Below, piece by piece: positions 34,884 through 43,190 of a stretch of 64,000 nt of DNA. The number at the start of each line of letters is the position of its first letter. Within the stretch, counting starts at the first letter, position 1. The stretch comes from JAUNSR01 sp036655755 (GTDB lineage Bacteria; Bacteroidota; Bacteroidia; Bacteroidales; JAUNSR01): assembly GCA_036655755.1 (NCBI GenBank), contig JAVVPN010000002.1:1-64000 (forward strand). Direction: 5' to 3'. The position numbers and the translations under genes are program-made. Under the pieces are notes generated by a model. That model was not told the DNA's origin, did no database searches, and saw only the letters and a program-made list of their open reading frames with translations.

Positions 34884-36602
34884 ATGGCAAAAAGAGTTGT
34901 CGTTGACCCGGTTACCCGTATCGAAGGGCATCTGCGAATTGAAGCGGATGTTGAAAACGGTGTGATTACGGATGCTTTTAGTTCCGGTACTATGATTCGT
35001 GGTATCGAATTAATCGTAAAAGACCGTGACCCGAGAGACGCATGGGCTTTTGTAGCACGTGTCTGTGGAGTTTGTACCTCAATACATGGGTTGGCAGGAG
35101 TACGTGTTATTGAAAATGCCCTTGATATTACAGTTCCCCCGAATGCAGAGCAGGTCAGAAACCTCATGCAGGCAGCATTATTTGTGCAGGACCACCTTTT
35201 TCACTTTTATACATTACAGGCTTTTGACTGGGTAGATATTATGTCTGCTTTGAAAGGCGATCCACAGGAAGCAGCGGATATAGCAGCTTCAATCTCCTCC
35301 TGGCCTAAAAACTCAAAGGCCGATTTCCAGATGATGCTTGAAAAATTGAAAAAATTTGCCGAAAGCGGGCAATTGGGATTCTTGTCGAACGGTTATTGGG
35401 GGCATCCTGCCTATAAACTATCTCCGTCTGTTAATTTGATGGCAGTTACCCATTATTTCCAGACTTTCGAAGAAATGAAGGATGTGGTGCGTATTCAGAC
35501 GGTATTTGGCGGTAAGAACCCTCACCCGAACTATCTGGTGGGAGGTATGGGATGTGCCGTGAATATGGATGATCCGAGCGCGATTAATCTTGAGCGATTA
35601 AGTTGGGTGGCAAATATTATTCAGCGCGCGCAGTTGTTCGTTTCGCAGGTATATGTGCCGGATGCAATCGCCATCCTTTCACAATATCCGGAGTGGACTC
35701 ATATTGGCGGAGGATTACGTAATTACCTAGCTTACGGCGACTTCCCAATGGGTAATTATGGAGAGGTGGAAACTTATAAGATGCCACGAGGCATAATTCT
35801 CGATCGCGATCTGAGTAAGATACATGAATTTGATCCGACTGCCATGGATGGATTACAGGAGTTTGTATCTCACTCCTGGTACAATTATACAGATGGTAAA
35901 AATGTTGGTTTGCATCCGTCGGTAGGTCAAACTATTCCTAACTATACAGGTCCGAAACCTCCTTATGATTATCTGGATGTAGAAAAGTCATACAGCTGGA
36001 TTAAGACACCGCGTTATAAAGGGATGCCGATGGAATCGGGACCGTTAGCCCGTATGTTAGTGGGATATGCCGCCGATACGCCGGGTTATCGCGAACTGAT
36101 GGATCTGAGCCTGGCTAAAATGAAATTTCCGTTCGAAGCGATGTATTCTACCGTAGGGCGTTCATTGGCACGTGCACTGGAAGCCGAAATGGTAGCCAAT
36201 TGGATGTCTGACTTTTACATGGCATTGTTAGGTAATATCCGTAAAGGCGACGAGCGTATGTTTGTGGGGGATAAATGGGAGCCTGAAACCTGGCCGGCTG
36301 AAGCGTCCGGTTACTGTCTGACAGAGGCTCCGCGCGGAGCCCTGGCACATTATGCTTCCATAAAGGATAAGCGTATCAGTAACTATCAGATGATTATGCC
36401 AACTACATGGAATGGTTCCCCGCGCGATGATAAAGGACAGCACTCAGCTTATGAGGCGTCACTTATCGGAACACCTGTCCATGATCCGGATATTCCTCTC
36501 GAAATCATTCGTACGGTTCATTCATTCGACCCTTGTCTTGCTTGTGCCGTTCATCTGTATGACGAGAAAGGAGAATATATCCACCAGGTTGAAACCAAAT
36601 AA
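34884..36602 (+). CDS. hyaB: [NiFe] hydrogenase large subunit
   Basis: Catalytic subunit, 572 aa, that splits H2 at the NiFe(CN)2CO centre. Ni/Fe ligands are in the L1 motif RVCGVCTSIHG (Cys61, Cys64) and the L2 motif DPCLACAVH (Cys551, Cys554). The last 15 residues after His557 are the peptide removed by the maturation protease once nickel is in place. It has no signal of its own and is exported with the Tat-bearing small subunit. It is followed by the cytochrome b subunit at 14 bp. Confidence 0.97.
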   Translation: MAKRVVVDPVTRIEGHLRIEADVENGVITDAFSSGTMIRGIELIVKDRDPRDAWAFVARVCGVCTSIHGLAGVRVIENALDITVPPNAEQVRNLMQAALFVQDHLFHFYTLQAFDWVDIMSALKGDPQEAADIAASISSWPKNSKADFQMMLEKLKKFAESGQLGFLSNGYWGHPAYKLSPSVNLMAVTHYFQTFEEMKDVVRIQTVFGGKNPHPNYLVGGMGCAVNMDDPSAINLERLSWVANIIQRAQLFVSQVYVPDAIAILSQYPEWTHIGGGLRNYLAYGDFPMGNYGEVETYKMPRGIILDRDLSKIHEFDPTAMDGLQEFVSHSWYNYTDGKNVGLHPSVGQTIPNYTGPKPPYDYLDVEKSYSWIKTPRYKGMPMESGPLARMLVGYAADTPGYRELMDLSLAKMKFPFEAMYSTVGRSLARALEAEMVANWMSDFYMALLGNIRKGDERMFVGDKWEPETWPAEASGYCLTEAPRGALAHYASIKDKRISNYQMIMPTTWNGSPRDDKGQHSAYEASLIGTPVHDPDIPLEIIRTVHSFDPCLACAVHLYDEKGEYIHQVETK

Positions 36603-36616
36603 CACTATGTATAATT

Positions 36617-37420
36617 ATGATTCAACAAAATCAGAATTTACAGGAAGTATATGTATGGCAATTGCCCGTACGTATCTTTCACTGGGTAAATGCAGTAGTG
36701 ATTGTCGGATTATGCATTACAGGCTATATCATAGGTAATCCTCCTGCTATCCAGCATGGAACGGCGCCATCCGAAAATTATTGGTTTGGCATTGTGCGCT
36801 TCGTTCACTTTGTATGTGCGTTTATTTTTATTCTCAATTTTCTTGTACGCATCTACTGGATGTTTGCGGGTAATCATTTTTGCCGTTGGTTTAATTACAT
36901 TCCACTCACAAAGAAACAATGGCGGGGAATCCGGGATACCCTTAAAATCGACGTATTGTTGATTACGAAGAAACCCATTTATGATATCGGTCATAATGCG
37001 TTGGCAGCTACTACATATGGCGGTTTGTTTGTGATTATGATTTTACAGGCATTGACCGGAATGATGATGTTCGCTCCGCAGTCGAATGCTTTTTGGGCTC
37101 CGTTTTTTATGAAGATGCTCATATTCTTCGATGGTTTTTTCCCAATCCGGACATTACACCACTGGCTGATGTGGGCATTCATTTTGTTTGCCATCGTTCA
37201 TATTTATCTGGTTTTTTACCATGATTATATTGAAAAGAATGGTATTGCCTCGTCGATTATTGGTGGATGGAAGTTTATTCCACTGCCAATCGTACAGGAT
37301 TATGCCAGCGAACGGGCTATGGCTAAAGATGTAAAACTCTTGAAAAAACAATTGCGCGAAGCACGCAAGATACGAAAGGAAGCAGAAGGACCGCGTGAAA
37401 TACCCGGTTCTGAAACCTAA
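36617..37420 (+). CDS. hyaC: Ni/Fe-hydrogenase b-type cytochrome subunit
   Basis: A 267-aa inner-membrane dihaem cytochrome that takes electrons from the small subunit to quinone. Four membrane segments are seen, with haem-ligand histidines in RIFHWVNAVV, RFVHFVCAF and LHHWLMWAF/IVHIYLVFYHDY. It matches the HyaC/CybH family in order and length to about residue 225. A charged helical tail of about 40 residues (RAMAKDVKLLKKQLREARK) extends beyond the usual end, resembling the coiled-coil tail of the small subunit. Confidence 0.93.
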   Translation: MIQQNQNLQEVYVWQLPVRIFHWVNAVVIVGLCITGYIIGNPPAIQHGTAPSENYWFGIVRFVHFVCAFIFILNFLVRIYWMFAGNHFCRWFNYIPLTKKQWRGIRDTLKIDVLLITKKPIYDIGHNALAATTYGGLFVIMILQALTGMMMFAPQSNAFWAPFFMKMLIFFDGFFPIRTLHHWLMWAFILFAIVHIYLVFYHDYIEKNGIASSIIGGWKFIPLPIVQDYASERAMAKDVKLLKKQLREARKIRKEAEGPREIPGSET

Positions 37421-37443
37421 AATAAAAAATAGATTATATACAA

Positions 37444-37974
37444 ATGAAACCACTTTTAATCTTGGGAATAGGAAATCTCATCTTGCGGGATGAGGGTATC
37501 GGCATTCATGTAGTGCGTCGGCTGGAGGAAACCGAAACGTTTCCCGAAGAGGTGGATGTGATGGATGGCGCCACGGGAGGGTATTTCCTACTAAACGATG
37601 TGATAGAGTATGAGCATGTGATTATGATCGATGCAACGCTCGACCATTTGCCACCCGGTACCGTTCGGGTTATTCAGCCTCGTTACTCATCGGATTATCC
37701 GCCGCTGATGAGCGCCCATGAATTCGGTCTGAAAAATATGATTGATTCCATGCTGTTTCTTGAGAAGATGCCCGATATGTATCTTATCGTAATCTCTGTG
37801 AAGGACGTACAGAAAATGGGGTTGGCATTGACGCCCGCCGTAGAGGCTGCTATTCCGGAAGTGATTCGAAAAGTAAAAAAGATTGTTAAACAGTTAATTC
37901 CTGATTATAATGACTCACAACACGCATTCGCCACAGACGAGATGGGCCAGGGAGGTGTTGAAAGCTCACTTTGA
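37444..37974 (+). CDS. hyaD: Hydrogenase maturation endopeptidase, HyaD family
   Basis: A 176-aa protease that removes the C-terminal peptide of the large subunit after nickel insertion. Nickel-sensing residues Glu17 (RDEGIGIHV), Asp63 (MIDATLDH) and His92 (SAHEFGL) match those of HybD-type enzymes. The last 25 or so residues lie beyond the normal end and overlap the amrA start by 65 bp in another frame, so the tail may be little constrained. Confidence 0.95.
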   Translation: MKPLLILGIGNLILRDEGIGIHVVRRLEETETFPEEVDVMDGATGGYFLLNDVIEYEHVIMIDATLDHLPPGTVRVIQPRYSSDYPPLMSAHEFGLKNMIDSMLFLEKMPDMYLIVISVKDVQKMGLALTPAVEAAIPEVIRKVKKIVKQLIPDYNDSQHAFATDEMGQGGVESSL

Positions 37975-38425
37975 AGGTCGTCAGCCGGAACGGATTCCGG
38001 ACGAAGTACTCCGACAGCAAGCAGGCTGTTTTGTGTCGTTGCATAATCCGGATGAAAGCCTGCGTGGTTGTATCGGAACGATTATGCCAACCAAAGCAAC
38101 CCTCGAGGAGGAGATCAAAACCAATGCGATTTCAGCAGCATTCATGGATCCACGTTTCGACCCGTTGCAGAAAGGGGAATTAGAGGATTTGGTGATATCT
38201 GTAGATGTATTGGGTGAACCCGAAAGTATTTCATCTTTTGACGAACTCGATCCGAAAGTGTATGGGGTGATTGTTTCTGCCGGAAATAAGCGCGGAGTAT
38301 TATTACCCGATCTGCCCGGTATCGACAAGGTAGAACAGCAATTGCATATTGCGATGCAAAAAGCCGGTATAGCCGATGGTACTCCCATTGCGGTTCACCG
38401 CTTTAAAGTGCATCGTTATCATTGA
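37910..38425 (+). CDS. amrA: AMMECR1-domain protein (AmmeMemoRadiSam system protein A)
   Basis: A 171-aa AMMECR1 family protein with the hallmark LRGCIGT motif (about 54-60) and the conserved FDPLQKGELEDLVISVDVL and GVLLPDLPG stretches. The start at 37910 overlaps hyaD by 65 bp; the conserved helix WAREVLKAHF comes just after, so most of the overlap is real coding. The biochemical function of this family is not settled. It directly adjoins the radical SAM and MEMO genes, forming the known three-gene association, here as the tail of a hydrogenase operon. Confidence 0.9.
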   Translation: MTHNTHSPQTRWAREVLKAHFEGRQPERIPDEVLRQQAGCFVSLHNPDESLRGCIGTIMPTKATLEEEIKTNAISAAFMDPRFDPLQKGELEDLVISVDVLGEPESISSFDELDPKVYGVIVSAGNKRGVLLPDLPGIDKVEQQLHIAMQKAGIADGTPIAVHRFKVHRYH

Positions 38426-38458
38426 TTGATAGAAACGAACCTTTTTATTCGTAAGAAA

Positions 38459-39334
38459 ATGGTTGAAGCTTCTTTTTATATATCACTCGACGATCAGTTG
38501 GTGAAATGTGAGTTATGCCCACATCACTGCCGGATTAAGCCCGGACAAGTGGGTATTTGTAAGGTCCGAAAGAATATTGACGGAAAGCTTTATTCGATGA
38601 ATTACGGAGTAGTGAGTGCAGCAGCACTCGATCCCATAGAGAAGAAACCGCTGTTTGACTTTCATCCCGGGTCACATATCTTTTCGATAGGCAGTGTGGG
38701 GTGTAATCTGGGCTGCGTATTTTGTCAGAACTGGCAGATTGCAACCGCCACTGAAGCGGCCGTTCAGCAATCCGATAAGAATATTCCGCCCGAAGCGATT
38801 CTCGATGCCGCCATCAAGTTAATACCCAACGGCAATATCGGAGTGGCTTATACGTACAATGAGCCAACCGTCTGGTTTGAATATATGCGCGATATAGCCG
38901 CTCTGGTTAAAGAGAACAATCTCAAAAATGTAATGGTATCCAACGGATTTATCGAAGTAAAACCGCTCGAAGTGCTGTTGGGTTTGATCGACGCATTCAA
39001 TATCGACCTCAAAGGCTATAGTAATGATTTCTATAAACGTATGACCAAATCCGAACTCGACCCTGTATTGCGAACACTCGAGATGATAGCCAAAAACGGA
39101 AATCATCTGGAAATTGCCTACCTGGTGATACCGGGAGAGAATGATGATCCGACGAAGTTCCGTGAAATAGTAGGTTGGCTCAAAGGTCATGTGGGTGAAA
39201 AGGTTACATTGCATATCGATCGCTATTTTCCTAATTATAAATTGCAGACTCCGCCTACCTCTGTTGAGTCGTTACACGAACTGGCCGATATCGCCAAGTC
39301 GATATTACCACGGGTACATATTGGAAATGTTTAA
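38459..39334 (+). CDS. amrS: Radical SAM protein AmrS of the AmmeMemoRadiSam system
   Basis: A 291-aa radical SAM enzyme. The ATG at 38459 (MVEASFYISL) is preferred over a TTG directly after the amrA stop. An N-terminal CELCPHHC motif that could hold metal is followed by the radical SAM cluster motif CNLGCVFC (C-x3-C-x2-C), then GVAYTYNEPTVWFEY and FNIDLKG, as in pyruvate formate-lyase-activating-like proteins. Its substrate is unknown. The stop overlaps an in-frame alternative start of amrB, consistent with coupled translation. Confidence 0.92.
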   Translation: MVEASFYISLDDQLVKCELCPHHCRIKPGQVGICKVRKNIDGKLYSMNYGVVSAAALDPIEKKPLFDFHPGSHIFSIGSVGCNLGCVFCQNWQIATATEAAVQQSDKNIPPEAILDAAIKLIPNGNIGVAYTYNEPTVWFEYMRDIAALVKENNLKNVMVSNGFIEVKPLEVLLGLIDAFNIDLKGYSNDFYKRMTKSELDPVLRTLEMIAKNGNHLEIAYLVIPGENDDPTKFREIVGWLKGHVGEKVTLHIDRYFPNYKLQTPPTSVESLHELADIAKSILPRVHIGNV

Positions 39335-39347
39335 AATAAAATTATAT

Positions 39348-40178
39348 ATGAAAGTGCGTCCGAATTTTGCAGAAGGAGGATTCTATGCTGCCGACCAGCA
39401 TGATCTTATTAGTTTGTTGGAAAACCGCCTGACTCACGAACGGGAAAATATAAATCTCGCATTGGCTGAAAAACAGATTATCGGCGGCGTGGTACCTCAT
39501 GCCGGCCATGTATATTGTGCAGCCGAGGCAGTTCATTTTTTCGAAATCGTACGCCACAGCAAACAAGAGTTTGATGTGGTGATTATCGTAAATCCAAATC
39601 ACCACGGTGAAGGCTCGCCTTTGTCGATCGATGACCATGATTACTGGAGTTCGCCGCTAGGTAAGATTAAGATAGACCGGGAGTTGGCCGAGGCTACCGG
39701 TTTGCCATTTGATACGGCTTCGCAAGGGCGCGAGCATTCGGGCGAAGTAATCGTGCCTTATGTTCAGTATTTTATGGGATCGCAGATCAAGTTATTGCCG
39801 GTAAGTTTTGGAGCCCAAAGCTGTCATAATGCCGAGGTCGTAGCTCAGATTTTGTTTGAAGCCTGTGAGAAACTGGGCCGTAAGCCGTTGTATATCGCAT
39901 CGTCCGATTTTAATCATTTTGCCAGTGCCCCGATGGGCAAAGAGTTGGACGATTATGCCCTCGAAGCGTTGATGCAACAAGATATGGATACGTTTGCCAG
40001 CCGCGTGGAGGAGCGCAATATTTCGATTTGTGGTTATGGGGCCATTATGAGCCTTTTTGATTATGCCAAATTGAAATACGGCAATTTCCATGCTACGATT
40101 CTGCGTCAGGGACACTCCGGGGAAGTGGTGCCTTCTGCTCAGGTGGTTGATTATGTGTCGATTCTTGTTTACAAATAA
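39348..40178 (+). CDS. amrB: MEMO-like protein (AmmeMemoRadiSam system protein B)
   Basis: A 276-aa MEMO family protein resembling metal-dependent extradiol dioxygenase-fold proteins. Motifs include VVPHAGHVYCAAEAV, IVNPNHHGEGSP, REHSGEVIVPYVQYF, ASSDFNHFA and the C-terminal RQGHSGEVVPSAQVVDYVS. The His residues of the NHH, EHS and SDFNHF motifs fit the metal site of the family. ATG 39348 gives the usual MKVRPNFAEGGFY; the alternative ATG seven codons earlier overlaps the amrS stop. Last gene of the rightward operon that begins with hypC. Confidence 0.9.
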   Translation: MKVRPNFAEGGFYAADQHDLISLLENRLTHERENINLALAEKQIIGGVVPHAGHVYCAAEAVHFFEIVRHSKQEFDVVIIVNPNHHGEGSPLSIDDHDYWSSPLGKIKIDRELAEATGLPFDTASQGREHSGEVIVPYVQYFMGSQIKLLPVSFGAQSCHNAEVVAQILFEACEKLGRKPLYIASSDFNHFASAPMGKELDDYALEALMQQDMDTFASRVEERNISICGYGAIMSLFDYAKLKYGNFHATILRQGHSGEVVPSAQVVDYVSILVYK

Positions 40179-40238
40179 ATACTCATCCTTCCGCTCCCTC
40201 CTTTACCCTTTATTTAACACCCCACGTTTGATGATATT

Positions 40239-40376
40239 CCGCGAGGAACTTACGGGTGTTTCGCGGGCAATTTGATGTTCGCCCGCGAGCAACCCGAAAA
40301 TCGTTCGCGGACGGTGGTTAGGTTGCTCGCGGGCGACGTGTGGATTCTTCGCGGACGAACATTGGGTTGCTCGCGG
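40239..40376. repeat. Array B: GC-rich 22-bp phased mosaic repeat, seven cores
   Basis: Seven copies of the 6-bp core TCGCGG or its reverse complement CCGCGA lie at exactly 22-bp steps: CCGCGA at 40239, TCGCGG at 40261, CCGCGA at 40283, then TCGCGG at 40305, 40327, 40349 and 40371. The six 16-nt spacers differ but share parts: the fourth and sixth end in GGTTGC, the second and third start GCAA and partly match the reverse complement of the sixth (GCAACCCAATGTTCGT). 40279-40294 pairs perfectly with 40321-40336. It is in the 369-bp gap between amrB and dnaB (convergent). Function unknown. Confidence 0.85.
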
Positions 40377-40440
40377 AGAAACAGTAAAGGAGATACCAGG
40401 TGGAAGGTAAACAAATGGGAGATAAATCGTATAAACGAGA

Positions 40441-40480
40441 GCCGTCCCCTAAAAGTCATACTTAACTTTTAGGGGACGGC
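40441..40480. terminator. Convergent terminator between amrB and dnaB
   Basis: A 16-bp perfect stem (40441-40456 with 40465-40480, GCCGTCCCCTAAAAGT and complement) around 8 nt, between two converging genes. T-runs are short on both sides. Confidence 0.8.
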
Positions 40481-40547
40481 TTTGTGTTATTATAATAATA
40501 GATATGACTTTGTATATAACCTTGTATATTAAGCAATCGGATTATTC

Positions 40548-42134
40548 TTAGAACGGAACTTCTGAATTGCCATTATCCCGTAGCATCTGGGCTGTTCCGC
40601 CATTGTTGAGCGCCGATCCGAACTGCTGGTTCATCGGAGCCGATTCTGCATAAAAGCTGTTGGTGCCCTGATTCATTTTCGAACCGAATGTGCTGCCGGC
40701 ACTTTCGAAAGGTGGAGCAGGCACGTTGAGCGACGTATCGTCGTCGACGTTCTGGAATCGGGCGAATTCACCTTTAAAGCGGAGTCGCACATCGCCTACC
40801 GCACCATTACGGTGTTTGGCAATGATGATTTCGGCTAAGCCGCGCAGGTCGTTTCCTTTCTCGTCTTCTGTAATTTTATAATATTCGGGACGGTGGATGA
40901 AGCACACCATATCGGCATCCTGCTCGATGGCACCCGACTCACGGAGGTCGGACAGCTGAGGGCGTTTTCCATCCCCCTGGCGGCTTTCCACACTACGGTT
41001 CAACTGCGACAGGGCGATAATCGGAATGTTCAATTCCTTGGCAAGCCCTTTTAGTGATCGAGAAATGGTAGATACCTCCTGCTCACGTGATCCGAACGAC
41101 ATTCCGCTCGCATTCATCAGCTGCAAGTAGTCGATAATCACCATCTTCACTCCATGCTCGCGAACGAGACGGCGTGCTTTGGTACGAAGCTCGAATACGG
41201 ATAGCGACGGGGTATCGTCGATAAACAACGGTACATCATACAAATCTTTGATCTTCGCCATCAGCTGCTCCCATTCGTATGGAGCCAACTGACCACTCTT
41301 GATCTTTTCACCGGGGATTTCGCAGGTATTCACGATCAGACGGTTTACGAGCTGAACGTTCGACATCTCGAGCGAGAATACAGCAACCGGCGTGTTGTAA
41401 TTCATGGCCATGTTTTTCGCCATTGAAAGAACGAAGGCCGTTTTACCCATCGCCGGACGGGCCGCGATAATAACCAGGTCGGAATTCTGCCAACCCGAGG
41501 TCATTTTGTCGAGGTCGTTGAAGCCGGTTTGCAAACCGGAAAGCCCCTCTTTTCGGTTAGAGGCAATCTGAAGCTGATCGAGCGCGTCTTTAATGACGGG
41601 GTTGATCTGGGTAACGTCTTTCTTTACGTTGCGCTGGGATATTTCGAAGAGTTTTCCTTCGGCGTCCTGCATCAGGTCATCTACATCCTGCGTATCGTCG
41701 AACGCTTTGTTCTGTACGTCGGACGAGAACGAAATCAATTCGCGGGCAAGATATTTCTGAGCGATGATACGCGCATGATACTCAACGTGAGCGGCCGAAG
41801 CCACTTTGGCAGTGAGCTGAGTGATCAGGAAAGGGCCTCCGGCCTCTTCGAGGGTACCGTTGCGACGCAATTGCTCGGTAACGGTCAGCATATCGATCGG
41901 TTCCTGTTTGGAAGCAAGATCAACAATGGCTGTATAGATTAATTGATGTCCGTATTCATAAAAGCATTCCGGTTTCAGTATGTCACTGATCACGGAATAC
42001 GCATCTTTTTCCAACATTAACGCACCCAATACCGCTTCCTCCAAATCACGTGCCTGAGGCTGTAATTTGCCAAAGTCAGGAGCGACGGGAGCTTTCGGGC
42101 GGCTGTTCCGAGGGGTGGATGGTCGTTTTTCCAT
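40548..42134 (-). CDS. dnaB: Replicative DNA helicase DnaB
   Basis: A 528-aa hexameric helicase that unwinds DNA at the replication fork. The N-terminal DnaB domain (about 25-125, AVLGALMLEKDAYSVISDIL) contacts primase, and the RecA-like domain (about 190-460) has Walker A ARPAMGKTAF, Walker B MVIIDYLQLM and the SQLNRSVE motif. A low-complexity Gly/Asn/Met-rich tail of about 60 residues follows. No intein is present. It is divergent from ispE, and a TAACTTTG -7 element lies 35 bp upstream of its start. Confidence 0.96.
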   Translation of the reverse strand: MEKRPSTPRNSRPKAPVAPDFGKLQPQARDLEEAVLGALMLEKDAYSVISDILKPECFYEYGHQLIYTAIVDLASKQEPIDMLTVTEQLRRNGTLEEAGGPFLITQLTAKVASAAHVEYHARIIAQKYLARELISFSSDVQNKAFDDTQDVDDLMQDAEGKLFEISQRNVKKDVTQINPVIKDALDQLQIASNRKEGLSGLQTGFNDLDKMTSGWQNSDLVIIAARPAMGKTAFVLSMAKNMAMNYNTPVAVFSLEMSNVQLVNRLIVNTCEIPGEKIKSGQLAPYEWEQLMAKIKDLYDVPLFIDDTPSLSVFELRTKARRLVREHGVKMVIIDYLQLMNASGMSFGSREQEVSTISRSLKGLAKELNIPIIALSQLNRSVESRQGDGKRPQLSDLRESGAIEQDADMVCFIHRPEYYKITEDEKGNDLRGLAEIIIAKHRNGAVGDVRLRFKGEFARFQNVDDDTSLNVPAPPFESAGSTFGSKMNQGTNSFYAESAPMNQQFGSALNNGGTAQMLRDNGNSEVPF

Positions 42135-42168
42135 ATAGGGAGTGATGATTTATTTTTATAGTGAAGGG

Positions 42169-42176
42169 CAAAGTTA
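42169..42176 (-). promoter_or_regulatory. -7 element of dnaB
   Basis: Reads TAACTTTG on the minus strand, matching TAnnTTTG, 34 bp upstream of the start codon. Confidence 0.5.
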
Positions 42177-42234
42177 TTATTAATAATTATTTTTCCCGAA
42201 CTTTGACCCCTACTATTATTACATTTTAGGTCGT

Positions 42235-43056
42235 ATGATAACATTTCCTAATGCAAAGATAAATTTAGGCTTATCGGTTGTGGCAAAACGGCCCGACGGA
42301 TATCATAATCTTGAAACGGTATTTTACCCGGTGGGTATTAAAGATGCGCTTGAGGTAATCGAGCGACCGGAGCCGGGATGTACGCTTCATATATCGGGTA
42401 TTCCGGTGACGGATAATCAGGATGACAATCTGGTGGTGAAAGCTTACCGGAAGCTAGCGGAGCGCTATCCGCTCAAAGGGGTGGATATTTATCTGCACAA
42501 GCATATTCCGTTTGGCGCGGGTATGGGAGGCGGCTCGGCGGATGCCGCATTTATGTTGCGCTTGCTTAATGATCAGTTTGAGCTGAACATTCCCGGAAGC
42601 GAGTTGGAAGCGATTGCTGCAGAACTGGGGGCGGATTGTCCGTTCTTTTGCCGTAACCGGCCTGTTTTCGCAGCAGGGACGGGAAATCTGTTTTCAGAGG
42701 TTTCCTTTTCGCTGAAAGGGTATTTTCTGGTTGTGGTAAAGCCGGAAGTGAGTGTTTCTACAAAAGATGCGTTTGGGGGAATCGTTCCTTGCAAACCTCT
42801 TTTCGCGGTAAAAGAGATTGTAGAAACGAAGCCGGTAAGCGAATGGAGGGAGTTTTTGGTAAACGATTTTGAACGTACAGTGTTTTCTATTTATCCGCAG
42901 CTTGGCGCGATTAAAGCCAAGTTGTATGAAGCAGGAGCCGTTTATGCGTCGATGTCGGGGTCGGGATCCTCTTTGTTCGGGATATTCGATCATGAGCCGG
43001 ATGTGGCGGCACTCTTTCCGGACTGTTTCGTATGGACCGGGGCGTGCGAATATTGA
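42235..43056 (+). CDS. ispE: 4-diphosphocytidyl-2-C-methyl-D-erythritol kinase IspE
   Basis: A 273-aa GHMP kinase of the MEP pathway of isoprenoid synthesis. The N-terminal FPNAKINLGL, the ATP-binding GAGMGGGSADAAF motif (about 88-100) and the C-terminal MSGSGSSLFGIF motif are all present. It uses ATP to phosphorylate the 2-hydroxyl of CDP-methylerythritol. It is divergent from dnaB and 134 bp upstream of grpE. Confidence 0.96.
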   Translation: MITFPNAKINLGLSVVAKRPDGYHNLETVFYPVGIKDALEVIERPEPGCTLHISGIPVTDNQDDNLVVKAYRKLAERYPLKGVDIYLHKHIPFGAGMGGGSADAAFMLRLLNDQFELNIPGSELEAIAAELGADCPFFCRNRPVFAAGTGNLFSEVSFSLKGYFLVVVKPEVSVSTKDAFGGIVPCKPLFAVKEIVETKPVSEWREFLVNDFERTVFSIYPQLGAIKAKLYEAGAVYASMSGSGSSLFGIFDHEPDVAALFPDCFVWTGACEY

Positions 43057-43190
43057 TTGAAAATTGCCATTCCTGCGTGTAACCTGTCAAAAAAGCACCT
43101 CGAACAGGGGTTTATGCTGACAAAGATTCAGTATTAGAGTATGGCGCTCTTTTTGTAGTAAAAAAGTAGATAAACTTAAATGCAACTATT

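Noticed and set aside
39189..39347. N-terminal extension of AmrB
   Set aside because: It overlaps the end of amrS and is not conserved in the MEMO family; ATG 39348 fits.
40239..40376. CRISPR array
   Set aside because: The repeated core is 6 bp, spacers are about 16 nt and share words with each other, the cores change orientation, and no cas genes are in the window.
43057..43190. CIRCE heat-shock operator before grpE
   Set aside because: No TTAGCACTC-N9-GAGTGCTAA is present; only a loose CTGTCA/TGACA pair is visible.
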